Assembly: GCA_029959085.1 (NCBI GenBank)
Contig: JARWIR010000003.1
Location: forward strand, 26,737,505-26,801,504
Source of the DNA: Nemophila menziesii
Lineage: Eukaryota > Streptophyta > Magnoliopsida > Boraginales > Hydrophyllaceae
Length of the DNA: 64,000 bases
Reading direction: 5' to 3'
In this document: positions 47,989 to 58,980 of the stretch, one piece after another
Position numbering within the stretch: the first letter of the stretch is position 1
How the letters are laid out: every line of letters begins with the position of its first letter
Notes under the pieces: generated by a model
Told to the model about the DNA's origin: nothing
The model's database searches: none
What the model saw: the letters and a program-made list of their open reading frames with translations, nothing else
Program-made: the position numbers and the translations under genes

Positions 47989-48575
47989 AAAACTTATTTA
48001 GAAAAAGGTGCCTAGAAAAAAATATTTATTGAAAACATCCCCATCCCAGATTACCTTTATAATTAACAATTAAAAAATAAGAAAAAAACTAATAAACACG
48101 CGCGCGTCCGTGATTTTTTTTTTTTAAAATAGTCATAACTAATTCAAAAAAAATCAAAAAAATCAAAAAAAATTATATTTGGATAATCAAATTAATATTT
48201 ACGTCTATGATTTTTTCGGAATTTCCTGAATTTTTTGATTTTTTTTTGATTTTTTTAATTTTTTTTTCGCAGACACGAAATTTCATGTTTATTTCACGGT
48301 TTAAAACATGGAATTCCGTGTCTGCGAAAAAAATTAAAAATATTCGAAAATATTCAAAAATTCAAAAAAATCAAAAAAATTCATAGACGTAAATATTAAT
48401 TAGATTTATTCAAAAAAAAAAAATTTAATTTTCTGATTTTTTTTGAATTAGTTATGACGATTTTAAAAAAATTTCACGGACGCGCGCATGTGATGAAATT
48501 AGTAAAGGTATAGAAAAAAAAAGGGGATGTTTTTTATAAATAATTATTTCATTAGGCATTTTTTTATAAATAAGA
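47989..48575. repeat. Long imperfect foldback (inverted repeat) element
   Basis: The two halves are mirror images around about 48295. The strongest pairs are CGCAGACACG (48281-48290) with CGTGTCTGCG (48318-48327), ATTTACGTCTATGA with TCATAGACGTAAATATTAAT, AGTCATAACTAATTC with GAATTAGTTATGAC, and CACGCGCGCGTCCGTG with CACGGACGCGCGCAT. The arms continue outward (AAAACATCCCC and GGGGATGTTTT; GGTGCCTAG and AGGCAT). Likely a foldback MITE. Transcribed, it would form a long hairpin. Confidence 0.8.
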
Positions 48576-48934
48576 TTATTGAAGGCATAAAAAAACAATT
48601 AGAGAGTTTAATGAGAATGTTTTCAACAATAACCCCTTTTTTGATATACCACTTGAAATTTTTATGAGAAATATCTAATAAGTGTCTTTTAAAAAAAATA
48701 CTTAAAAGTGATTTTAGATTTTAATATTATTTTTAATAATATTTTCAAATTTTAAATTTTATTCTAAAAACGTTTTTTTACTTTAAAATAAACACTTCCA
48801 AATGGGACTTAAGAATATCATAGTATCATAACAATTAGCATGACATATATGAATTCAAATATCTTTATCATTTAATTAAAAACAATATTAACAAATGTAG
48901 ATCTTTGATTGATACAAAAAGATATAGATAAGAT
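48576..48934. other. AT-rich, possible decayed MITE
   Basis: 48660-48810 has AAGTGATTTTAGATTTT and ends near CCAAATGGG, reminiscent of the MITE at 55229-55452. Ends not resolved. Confidence 0.35.
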
Positions 48935-49010
48935 CGATAGTTAGTTTAGTGGTTAGACTACTTTGCAAAGACCAACTGAGATCGAATTTTATTGTAATCA
49001 AAATGAGTCT
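48935..49010 (+). repeat. tRNA-like SINE fragment
   Basis: TAGTTTAGTGGTTAGA (48942-48957) resembles a tRNA box A, and GAGATCGAATTTT (48979-48990) a decayed box B. A related copy lies on the minus strand at 56490-56552, sharing GGTTAGAxTACTTTGCAA. Confidence 0.5.
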
Positions 49011-49975
49011 AAATCTAAAGTGGCTCTCATATGTAATCAAAAGAAAAGATATAGATACGGTTTCTCTCGGTCCTTAAAAATAAAACAAAATTAATCAATT
49101 AGGGGAAAAAACTTAAAAAATCTCTTCATAAGTTATTTTAGGTTAAGATTAATAATTTTATCCAAACATAAATATTTCGTGCTAAGCTCGATCATCTTTG
49201 GGTATTGAAAGGTTTGATTTTTTTTAATTCTCGTATATCTTTTGTTTTTTAAGAACAATTGATAATGTGATATAATACTAAATAAATTCTGAAATAGTAA
49301 TGATAAATGAATTACTCAATATATTGTAATATTTATGTTTGGTCAATCTTACTACAGGTAAAAGAAAATATAATATTACAACAAAAAAATCTAGAGAGAG
49401 AAATTTAGAGAGAAGTTAGAAAGTTTTTTCCTAAATCATTTTGATTTAGCACCTACCTGCTGTTTTTTTTAAAAAACAAATCTTCACCTACTTGATGAAT
49501 CAAACACAAGCAAAACAAAATCGAGAAGTTTCACCGAACGAGTTAGATCTGACTGGATGCCCGGTCACTCTCGAGCAGGACTAGCCTTACCTAGCTCACA
49601 ATTCACCAGCTAACAGTCTTCTTGGAGCATCCAAGGTGGATAATAAGGTATATTTGAGGAAGGAATTTGGGAAACAAAACCCTGGGTTGGCTACTATAAT
49701 GGTCTCCTTGGAGTATCTAGGTGGGATGTAAGGTATATTCGAGGAAGGGGTTTGGGAAACAAAACACTAGGTTGACAACTATTATGGAATAGGAAGTTGT
49801 GGTCTTAATAATGGGGAGTGTTAATAAATTAACTTCCCTAGCCCCAAAACTCATTGGACCACCACCATTGGGTGGAATAGCTGCAACCGAGAAGGCCCTC
49901 CATAGGCGGTCAGATGCTCCCTCTCTTAAAGATCCGACGGAAGGTAAATTCGGAAAATTTTGTAGTATGCTAATT
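49011..49975. other. Spacer with a diverged tandem duplication
   Basis: 49620-49700 and 49705-49780 are imperfect copies of one roughly 85-bp unit (GGAGCATCCAAGGTGGATAA and GGAGTATCTAGGTGGGATGT; both with TTTGGGAAACAAAAC). The open stretch after it (49799-50074, with APKLIGPPPLGGIAATEKAL) is not recognised and probably belongs to a repeat. Confidence 0.45.
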
Positions 49976-50640
49976 AAGGTAAGGGTAAAGACCTCACATG
50001 GCCCTCTATCTTTTATGAAAATGCCTGAATGGACCCCGATCTACAAAATGTCACGAGATGACCCTTTACGTTAGTATTTTGTGTCACCGTTAGCCCTTTT
50101 TCCTATTTTCTATCAATTGGCAGTTAGTCAATGCCACACGTCGCCACATAGACACCACATAACCGAAACCTAAGGATGAAGTCATCATCATTACACATCA
50201 TTATTCTTTTTTTTCAAAATTCCTTGACCGAACAAAAAAAAGGAAAAAAAGTCCCTTCATCTTCTTCGCCGCTCTCTGCAACGCAAATTAACAATCAACT
50301 TGGCTACTCCATCTTCCTCGTGGTCCATTCTCCACCATCATCAACCAGATTGGCTACTCCATCAACAACCGAGGAACCCAAATAAAGGTTAAAAAAATCT
50401 CATCACACTTACCTTCCCACGCCAAGTCGTTCTCCTGCACAAGAAAATCGCCGCCACTCCGGGACCTTTTTCCGCAACCATTAACCGGGCTTTCCTACGC
50501 ATCATCAACAATCGAATCGAAGAACCCAAATTCAGGTAAAATTGGTTTAAGTTTCACCTAATCTCATCACTTTTACAAATTTTCAGTTTATCCTATTTTA
50601 ATACAAATCCCACAATGGACATTATTTTAATCGTTGGAAT
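49976..50640. mobile_element. Member of a repeat family also present at 56610-57640
   Basis: Shares the left end (GACC..C.C..G.CCCTCTATCTTT, then TTACGTTAGTATTTTGTG and CCGTTAGCCCTTTTT) and the right end (ACAAATCC.ACAATGG.CA) with the later copy. It has only one to two of the unit that is tandemly multiplied there. Class not determined. Confidence 0.5.
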
Positions 50641-50895
50641 CCGTTTACCTTATACGAAGTAATGCTTGAGAATAGCGTATACGGGGAGAGTTGCAGTGAG
50701 AAAAACTGGTCTTATAATGCATTTTTGGAATTGTTTTGTAGTACATATCCATTTGGTACAACTGTTGGAGTGGGCAATTTGGTAAATTGTTTTGCAGTAA
50801 ATATCCATTTGGTGCAACTACTGGAGTGAGCAATTTGGTCTTACAATGTATTTTTAAATTGTTTTGTAGTAAATATTCATTTGGCGTGACCGCTA
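50641..50895. repeat. Harbinger-related fragment with internal tandem duplication
   Basis: Words AGAATAGCGTATACG and CAACTACTGGAGTGAGCAA resemble the right part of 39348-40188. A roughly 60-bp unit (TTTTGTAGTAAATATCCATTTGG...GGAGTGAGCAATTTGG) is present about 2.5 times. Confidence 0.5.
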
Positions 50896-51079
50896 GACAT
50901 GATTTTCAAAGTTATCTAATTTAAGTATAATTACAGTCGTGATGTTTATTATATTTTTATAGAAATCCTAGGCATAGGGTAATTTTAAAGTTTATTTTAT
51001 AAATTGAATAAAATTATTTTTCGACTGAAAAAGAAAATAGTCACACCTGACGTGACTGTTAGTGCTAAAAAACCATTTG

Positions 51080-51559
51080 AAATGTAATTTATGTACGAAC
51101 CTACAGGAATGGCAGCAATTGCTATTGATAAAGAAGGTAAAGTGGCCCATAGGATTGCGTCGAGATCTATTATTAGAAGTTCTATTGAAGGAGAATGTTG
51201 GGCGGTCCTTCTTGCTATGAGAAGGGCGGCTAGTTGTGATTTACGGAGTGTCTCTTTCTACTCCGACAACCTTGAACTGATTCAAGGTATTTCAAAAGAA
51301 GCAGGTCTTCGATGGCAAATTTCACCTTTCATTGCCGAAATGAAGAGCTGGTTGGCGAAGTTCCCTAATTGGAAGGTCAACTTCGTTAATAGGAAGTTTA
51401 ATAACGTCACAGATCTCGCAGCTAAAAGTGCAAGACGGAACATTGATACGTCGAAATGGAAGAATGATTCTTTAAATGATTTTTATATTTTCTTAAAATC
51501 GCTGTATAAACGTTCATAATGTTTACTTTTTTTCCTGAAAAAAAAAATGTAATTTATGT
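51080..51559 (+). mobile_element. 5'-truncated LINE with perfect 15-bp target duplication
   Basis: AAATGTAATTTATGT occurs at 51080-51094 and again at 51545-51559. The LINE body (about 451 bp) lies between, ending in a short poly(A) at 51538-51545. The insertion is oriented plus and retains only the C-terminal RNase H tail and a 20-bp 3' UTR. A perfect duplication and an unbroken frame indicate a recent insertion. Confidence 0.9.
51091..51519 (+). CDS. RNase H-like tail of the truncated LINE, open frame
   Basis: 142 codons: EGECWAVLLAMRRA, SFYSDNLELIQGI, and VNFVNRKFNNVTDLAAKSAR match the RVT_3 (LINE RNase H) fold from its second half onward, with the expected E, D and D acidic positions. The first catalytic Asp strand is missing through 5' truncation. 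The ATG belongs to the duplicated target site, not to the LINE, so any protein would be a chance translational start. It is most likely not an expressed host gene. Confidence 0.6.
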   Translation: MYEPTGMAAIAIDKEGKVAHRIASRSIIRSSIEGECWAVLLAMRRAASCDLRSVSFYSDNLELIQGISKEAGLRWQISPFIAEMKSWLAKFPNWKVNFVNRKFNNVTDLAAKSARRNIDTSKWKNDSLNDFYIFLKSLYKRS

Positions 51560-52067
51560 TGATAATTTATATAATAAAGCAGAATACACCTAACTGTTCC
51601 CATTAATACTCAAAATCCCCTTATTCTTATCATAATTTCCTCATTCTTCTCATTTATTTATTTATTATATTATATACACGTACACATGTTTAGAAAAAGA
51701 AAAATTAAAAAGTATATATACTTCCTTCACGGCAGGAGTAAAATGTCAACAAAAAATAATTTAATAGATAGGATCCTGGAATATCTACTTTAATATTTTA
51801 TTTGATATAAATAATAAAAATAATATATTAACTAAATTAATTTGACGTTTGAATTTGATTTATATTTATTTTCCACAAAAATCATTGAATTTTTTGAGAT
51901 TAATTTTCCAACACCATTTTCTCATTTTTTTATATGAATTAATTAAATATTGTTTTAAAAAAATCTACATTATATATGGAAATATAACCATATATACTAA
52001 AATAAAAAAAATAAAAAAAAAATTCTTTCAAAAAGAATTCAAATTTCTCAACCTCAAAGAAACCTTA
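51560..52067. other. AT-rich spacer before the satellite
   Basis: No coding or repeat feature recognised. Confidence 0.5.
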
Positions 52068-52525
52068 ACCTTAACTTTACCCTTCACTGAAATCTTGACC
52101 TTAAAATTTAATCTTAACCCTTAGATTAACCTTAACCTTAACCTTAACCTTAACCTAAGCCAAAACCTTAACCTTAACCTTAACTTTAACCTGAACCTTA
52201 ACCTTATACTTGACCTTAACCTGAACCTTACTTTATACCTTGAATTTATAATAAAAACAACCATTTCAATAATTTCCCAAATATCCTTAACCCGAACCTT
52301 AACTTTATACCCTGAATTTATAAAAAACAATAATTCCAAAAATTTCCCAAATATCTCAACCTTAAAATTAACCTTAACCTTAACCTTAACCTTAACCTTA
52401 ACCTTAACCTAACCTTAACCTTAACCTTAACCTTAACCTTAACCTTAACCTTAACCTTAACCTTAACCTTAACCTTAACCTTAACCTTAACCTTAACCTT
52501 AACCTTAACCTTAACCTTAACCTTA

Positions 52526-52576
<51 letters not shown>

Positions 52577-53375
52577 TTAACCTTAACCTTAACCTTAACC
52601 TTAACCTTAACCTTAACCTTAACCTTAACCTTAACCTTAACCTTAACCTTAACCTTAACCTTAACCTTAACCTAAACCTTAACCTTAACCTTAACCTTAA
52701 CCTTAACCTTAGCCTTAGCCTTAAATTTAGCCTTAACCTTAAACCTTACACCTTAAACCCTTAATCTTCACCTTAACCGTAACATTACCTTAACTTAAAC
52801 CTTAAACCTTAAACATTAACGTTAACCTTAAACATTAACATTAACCTTAAACCTTAACCATAATATTAAACCTTAACCTTAAACTTCAACCTTAACGTTA
52901 ACTTTCACCTTCACCTTCACCTTCATCTGAATTTATTTAACATTAACCTTAGAGTTAAAACTTAACCTTAACCTTGAACCTTGAACCTTGAACCCTAAAA
53001 TTCAAACCTTAAACCTTACACATTGAACCCTAAACTTTAAAGCTTAAACTATAACTTTAACCTTCACTTTAACCATGACCTTAACCTTAACATTTAACCA
53101 TAAATGTAACTTTACATTTAAGCTTAACGTTTAACTATTAAACTTTACCTTAAACCTTGAATTTTAAAAGTTAACTTTAACATTCATCTTAACCTTAACA
53201 TTAACTTTACCTTAATCAAATGAAGATACATCGCACTAATATTTGACCTTAACCTTATATATTATTAAACATAACCTTAAACCTTAAACATTAACTTTGA
53301 GCTAAACCTTAATCTCAACCTTAACCTTAACCTTAACCTTAACCGTAATCTTAACTTTAACCTTAATCTTAACCT
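52068..53375. repeat. (AACCTT)n hexanucleotide satellite with degenerate shoulders
   Basis: A near-perfect core of AACCTT units runs from about 52367 to 52715, with an inner block where the unit is CCTTGA (about 52527-52576). Both sides decay into variants (AAACCTT, AACATT, AACTTT). On the left a roughly 50-bp non-repeat spacer (CCTGAATTTATA..TTTCCCAAATATC) is itself duplicated at about 52240-52290 and 52308-52358. C is confined to one strand over the whole tract, as in telomeric repeats, but the unit is not the plant telomere TTTAGGG. Confidence 0.95.
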
Positions 53376-53460
53376 TCAACCAGGGAACCTGGGTTCGATT
53401 CCTTTCAAAAGATCAAATGTTTTCTGGAGCGTCTTCAGACACGGGCTTTACCTAATAATG
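53376..53460 (+). repeat. tRNA-like SINE fragment at the satellite edge
   Basis: GGGTTCGATTCC (53391-53402) is a good tRNA box B and is followed by a SINE-like GGAGCGTCTTCAGACACGGG. The box A half is absent, replaced by the satellite. Confidence 0.4.
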
Positions 53461-53475
53461 TTATAATTAAGATAT

Positions 53476-55070
53476 GAGTCAATTACCCAAAGGGTCTTAA
53501 AGAATATTATAGTGCCACTTAGAAGCTAGCAAATTTCTCTCTCCTTCTTAGAGGCCAATAAAATGTCCAATGTCATACTTACCCTTCTAGTACATATAAG
53601 ACAAAAAAAATAGATTCTTCTATCTCCTCCACTACCATTATTCTATCTCCTCCATTACCATTAATCTCTCTCATCCTTTATCATTTTTTCTCTCTCCTCC
53701 TTCATTAATTATCAAATAGTTTCCAGCTCCGACCACAACCACCGATCACCGCCGGCCACCGCCAGAAAAAGTTCTGAGCGTGGAAAAAAGTTCTGAGCGT
53801 GGAAAATAGTTCTGAGCATGGAAAAAAGTTCTGAGCCTGGAGTAATGAGCATGGAAAAAGTACTGAGTATGGGCTACTGAGCATGAAAAAAATTGCTGAG
53901 TATCGGAAAAAAGTTCTGAGTGTCGAAAAAAGTTGTTAAGTATTTGAATTTTTTTGTTGAATGACTTTACTGAGCATGCTTGTTTGTCTTTACTGAGCAT
54001 GCTCAGTAACTTGCTGTGTGCGTTCAATAACTTGCTGAGCGTGCTCAGTAAAAATACTGAGTATGCAAAAAAAATCAATGAATTTTAGGGATTTTTACGG
54101 AACAAATTGAGTGATTTTCAGCAATAGTTTATCATCACAAAATTGGTAATATTGAAAAATAAGCTTAGTAAGTTTCATCTTCATCCCTAAAACATCAAAT
54201 CACAACTTTGCATAAACAATACCTCAATGTCCTAATCTAAACAGAAATTTCACCTCTTAAATCCAAAAATCAAACACAGCTAAAATTCACAAAGAAAATA
54301 TAAAAAACTAGCAGTGAAGGAATCAATAACTTGCTGAGCGCGCAATAACTTGCTGAGCGTGCTCAGTTAAAGAAAAAACCAGCAACTTCGAACAGATCTG
54401 CCTTCTTCTTGGCAGCCATTAACAAACCACGAAGCTTGCTCACGCAATGGTCGGAGCTCACAACATCTTTAGCTCGCTTCAGCTCAATATCACGAAACTT
54501 CACGGCGTCAGATCTGGCCATTAACGAACCACGAACGCGACAAAATCATTCGATCATTGTGCAAAGATGGAGAAGACGAAATCATTAACGATCCCGATCT
54601 CGTGGCTGGAGAAGACGGTGGAGCTCACGTCGGATACTGCTGAAGCAGCTGCAAGGAGGAAGATTGTTGTTTTTTTTCCGATCTAGAACCTCACCGAAGA
54701 TTCACGAACTCCGGTGGTATTCTGCGACAGATCTGAGCTTTGAATGAAGAAGGTATTCTGAGCAGTGGATTGAATGCTCGTCGGAGTTGTCAAGCTTTGG
54801 AGGTGTTTTGGAAGCTTTGACGTGAGAGAGATGGGAGGAGAGATGAAAGGAGAGAGATGAGAGAGAAAAAATAAATATTAGGTTTTAGAAATATTTCTGA
54901 TTAAAGAAGTATATATAGAGAAATAAAAAACAAAAAAGGGGTAAAAAAGTAATTGGGTTTTTGGCTTATAGTGTTAATTTTTTGTTGTGGCCTTTAGTAA
55001 GAAGAAGCTAAAGGGCCGGTCTTGTTAGATCACGAGGTGGTGTTTTCAAAACCCTTTGGGTAACAATCTC
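53476..55070. mobile_element. Mutator-like non-autonomous element, TGAGC family, second complete copy
   Basis: Ends GAGTCAATTACCCAAAGGGT (left) and, inverted, GAGATTGTTACCCAAAGGGT (right). Flanking 9-mers TTAAGATAT and TTAAAATTT match at 7 of 9. TTCTGAGCGTGGAAAA and TGAGCATGCTCAGTAA words recur at 53770-54070 and 54330-54370. 54400-54830 is a GC-richer segment with GCGGAGCTCAC and AGATCTG phrases, possibly captured exon-like sequence. It is homologous at both ends to 40365-42145. Confidence 0.82.
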
Positions 55071-55228
55071 TTAAAATTTTTCTATCTTAAAGTACAATTT
55101 TTTTATCGGATATGATATATTCAATACCTTTTCATAATCCACGGTATTTATGCATCGTAGAAATAAGAATAAATATTTTGAAATTGAGACGAAAGTTACT
55201 TCACGTGTCATTAACTAGAAAATTAAAT

Positions 55229-55452
55229 GCCCGCTTGGGATTGATTATTTTAGAGCCAAAAGAGTTTTTTAATTAAAATTTTAATATTTGTAAAAAATAT
55301 TAGAAAATATTTTGACATCCAAAAACACTTTAAGTAATTTTTTTAATAATCATCTATCTAATGCTTTTTCTAAAAATAATTTTAAATATCTAGATTATTA
55401 AGAATCTAAAATCACTTCAAATAATTATTTTAAAAGTAATCCCAAACGGCTC
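55229..55452. mobile_element. Small MITE
   Basis: Ends CCGCTTGGGATT and, inverted, CCGTTTGGGATT; the 224-bp interval is flanked by TAAAT on both sides. AT-rich interior, non-coding. Confidence 0.65.
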
Positions 55453-56489
55453 TAAATCAAACTTGAGAACTCTAATAGCAAGAAATATTGGAACAAAAAT
55501 ATAATAGAAAAAAATACACTTGGATAATGAAGTACATATATGATGTTAATTAATTGTTTAGGGATAAACGTATTTTTTTAGGATTTGTTTGATTGGGAGA
55601 GAAAAAACAATAAAAATGAAATTGATTGGAAAAAAAATGAAAAAGAAGGAAGAGATTAAATTTTGTTTAAATTAGAGAAAATAGTAGTAAAAAAATATGA
55701 AAAAATTTCACACGTTTATTATTTAGATTAAAAAAAGAAGTAAGACAAAAGATTTAAGTTCCCGTCCAAAAAAAAAAAAGATTTAAGTTTATTATATATT
55801 TTCATTTTTGCCTTTTTTTTTACATTAAAAAACCCTACAACTATCTTCATTCAATTTTATCATTAGTTTTTATCCGAGGTAATTCAATCTGCCGTCAAAG
55901 ATCGAAATAAAAATTTAAAAAATATAATTATAAGTAATAAAAAAAAACAAGCAAAACACTACCTTAAACTAGATTAGACATATATCAACTCCACTCAATT
56001 CATATATCAAATACTTTTTTAACAAAATATCCCTTTGAAAAGAATTCATTAATTAGTATTGAAACAAAACCTAAAGGAATATATAAAAAACTGAATTCAA
56101 TCATATTTGTCTATTTAGCTAGAAATAATATGATTGATTTGATATTCCCTGGACCCCTCTTTCTCATTGGACTGAATTTAACCCAAAAAACCTAAACTGA
56201 TATTGATTTATCAAAGCTGGTCTTACCCATTCTCATTAATAAGTTCAAAACTACTATTGGGTGAGTTTGTAATGATACTTATCCTTTCTTATTTGTGTTA
56301 GTAAATCGTTTGAAAAACAAATCATGCCTTTCTTATTTATGTTAGTAAATCGTTTGAAAAACAAATCATGCAGTTCGACTATTTTTCTCATCAGTAGATT
56401 CACAAATTTTTAATTATTTTGTTTAGTTTGAGAGTTTTAAAATTGATTAATATGTGGTCATTTTGGATTTAGAAGTATCTTAATTTTTA
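55453..56489. other. AT-rich intergenic
   Basis: Contains an exact local duplication: the text TTTCTTATTTxTGTTAGTAAATCG with GTTTGAAAAACAAATCATG appears twice in tandem at about 56284-56370. Otherwise nothing recognised. Confidence 0.5.
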
Positions 56490-56552
56490 GTAAAATTTGA
56501 TTTCAAGATCTTTTGGTCATTGCAAAGTATTCTAACCATTATAGCAACTATA
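56490..56552 (-). repeat. tRNA-like SINE fragment, minus strand
   Basis: Minus strand reads TAGTTGCTATAATGGTTAG, then AATACTTTGCAATGACC and AAGATCTTGAAATCAAATTT, corresponding to boxes A and B of the copy at 48935-49010. Confidence 0.5.
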
Positions 56553-56609
56553 ATATTTATTTTAAAATTATTTTTCTTTCATTTGACATCGATTTAGAAT
56601 GATTATAAA

Positions 56610-57640
56610 ATAAAGGGAAAAGACCACGCGCGACCCTCTATCTTTCAAGAAAATGAGTTAGCGGTACCTGATTTATAAAAAGTCATTAAATGGCTTTTTA
56701 CGTTAGTATTTTGTGACACCGTTAGCCCTTTTTACATTTTTGTCAGTTGTTAGTCAACACAGTGTGACTTCACATCAGCGCCACATCAGCGTTATTACTC
56801 TTTGTCATCATCGTCCTTTTTATTTATTCTGATTAAAAAAGTACCTTTAAACGCTTGAACACCATCAACAATGGAAGAACCCAAATCAGAAAACAAAAAA
56901 CATCTCTTCAAACTCACATTCCCACACCATGCCACTCTCGCGCACAAGAATTCTGCCGCCACTCGTGTCCATTCTCCACCATCATCAACGGCTTGGCTAG
57001 GCCATTAACAATCTAAGAACCCATATCCAAAAACAAAAACAACAAAATCTCTTCGAACTCACATTCCCACACCAAGCCGCTCTTCTGCACAAAAATCCTG
57101 CCGCCACTCGTGTCCATTCTCCACCATCATCAACAGCTTGGCTACGCCATTAACAATCGAATAACCCTAATCAGAAAAATAATCTCTTCAAACTCACCTC
57201 CCACACCAAGTCGCTCATTTTCACAAGAATCCTGCCGCCACTGGTGTCCATTCTCCACCATCATCAACGACTTGGCTACACCATTATCAATCGAAGATAT
57301 CAAATCAAAAAAACAAAAAAAACAAAAAACTCACCTTCCCACGCCAAGCCGCTCTCTTGCACAAGAATCTTACCGCCACTCGTGTTCATTCTCCACCATT
57401 ATCAACGGCCTGTCTACTCCAATAACAATCGAATAACCCAAACTAAAAGAAAAATCCCTTCATACTCACCTTCCCACACCAAGCCGGTCTCCTACACAAT
57501 AATTTCGCCGCCTCTCGTGTCCATTCTCCGCCATCATCAACGGCTTGGCTACGCCATGAACAATCAAAGTACCCAAGTCAATTAAGTATAATTGTTTATT
57601 ATATTCTTATACAAATCCTACAATGGTCACTGTTGGAATT
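56610..57640. mobile_element. Repeat element with tandem 134-145 bp interior units
   Basis: Same family as 49976-50640 (shared left and right blocks). It differs by having the interior unit about five times. Its right end abuts a LINE fragment at 57641. Confidence 0.55.
56850..57575 (+). repeat. Minisatellite, about five units of 134-145 bp
   Basis: The word CGTGTCCATTCTCC (with small changes) starts near 56964, 57109, 57243, 57381 and 57518. Each unit also has CATCATCAACGGCTTGGCTA, CAATCGAA..CCCAAAT and CCCACACCAAGCCGCTCT. Frames running through it (for example 57110-57585) repeat HHHQRLGYA-like peptides and are not considered genes. Confidence 0.85.
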
Positions 57641-58100
57641 TTTTTTCTTGCTTCTCGAAATTTTTTGCAATGTTATTGAAGTCACCTATACGAATAGATG
57701 ACCCTTCAAGTTTGTTGAGCCACGAAGAGAAAGAAGACCATAATTTTTTTCGTTCACTTTCATCGTTCGGAGCATGAATACAAATTAAATACCACACAAA
57801 ACCATTTTATTGAGTAATTTTAGAAATGACAACACTAGAGCAAGAGTAGATAACTCTGAGAGAGACCTAACTTTCCACAACAATAGAATTCCACTGGACA
57901 TGTAAGGTCTTCTTCCGGGTTCAACTACGTGTGAGTTATTGAAAGCCTTAAATTGCAAACATGATTTAAGATCCTTCATTATTAACTTAGACTCTAAAAG
58001 ACAAGCGATATAAATATTATTCATCGAAACAAGGGACTTAAAAGATTTCCTGGTCAAGGGTTCCCTCGCCCTGGTAGTTCCACACGAGGATATTATCCAT
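57641..58100 (-). pseudogene. LINE endonuclease fragment
   Basis: The minus strand begins near 58100 with ILVWNYQGEGTLDQEIFKSL, continues YIACLLESKL, GILLLWK, and reaches RIGDFNNI at about 57680-57700 in another frame. These are the endonuclease motifs of a plant L1, broken by at least one shift. The 3' part is cut at 57640 by the neighbouring repeat. It directly follows another endonuclease domain, so two different LINEs abut. Confidence 0.75.
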
Positions 58101-58860
58101 TAAACCCGACAGCATTAAAGGATCGGACGCCATCCGCATCAAGAAAGAAAGTTACGTTTTCCGTCACAGGCGCAGCCTGCAAAAATAAAGAATGTAAGTT
58201 AGTATTCCCATAAACTCTATCTAGTCACCTCATGATGCGCTGGCTTGAGATCCAATAGTCACACCAAGTGATTCTGGACCCCTCAAAACCCATATCAATT
58301 AATCTGCACTCATGTATCAATTCTTCGAACTTCTCCATCCCCTAGTAATACCCATAGTCCCTCCTCACTTATCCTCTTCTTTTTCGACTTGATTAGAATC
58401 ACCGGCTATCAACCACGGATTCTCAATTCCCTGGAAAGTATCCTTAAAGGCCAACAACAATTCCTCACATTTTGTTGATCGAGTACGTGCATATACTGCT
58501 GAAAAAACCCAGGATTCACATCCCGCTTTTGATATTTCAATGTTAACGACTTTCTAACCCTCCGAAAAGACTCTAATATCAATATATGTATCCTCCCAAA
58601 TCAACCATATTCCACCTTTATACGTTTCCGCTTCCATCCTAGTCGAGTTTGATTGACCCAAGATTCTAATAATCTCGTTTGCTTTGAATCCATTTTCTCT
58701 TGGATCCACAATGACTGTCAACTACACTTTGTGTATGCGTATCATTTTGCGAACAACTCTTCTAAAATTATCCGCTCATGCCCCATGACAATTCCATATC
58801 AAAATATTCAGCGGATGAACTAGACCATTCCAACCTTGAGGATTATTAGCTGTTGTACAC
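58101..58860 (-). pseudogene. Second LINE endonuclease domain
   Basis: On the minus strand LNILIWNCHGA (near 58810), GGIWLIWEDTYIDI, ARTRSTKCEELL, NPWLIAGDSNQVEKEE, then a frame change to FEELIHECRLIDMGFEGSRI. Stops interrupt it. It lies directly downstream of the ORF1 relic and most likely belongs to it. Confidence 0.8.
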
Positions 58861-58980
58861 ATAATTAAACTAAAAAATGAAGGTGGTACCGCATAATTTA
58901 TTTCAGATTCAACGATCATATCCGAGTCTTCCTCGACCTGCTCATGTTTGCTTTCTTTTGTTTTGCTAGTTGGTTCCTAT

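Noticed and set aside
47989..48575. MicroRNA gene
   Set aside because: The hairpin arms are hundreds of bases long and very A/T-simple; a foldback MITE is the simpler reading without small RNA data.
49799..50074. Open stretch with APKLIGPPPLGGIAATEKAL as a host gene
   Set aside because: Short, no family recognised, flanked by duplicated and repeat sequence; could be a retroelement remnant.
52068..53375. Interstitial telomere
   Set aside because: The unit is AACCTT, not the plant TTTAGGG repeat; called a telomere-like satellite only by its strand asymmetry.
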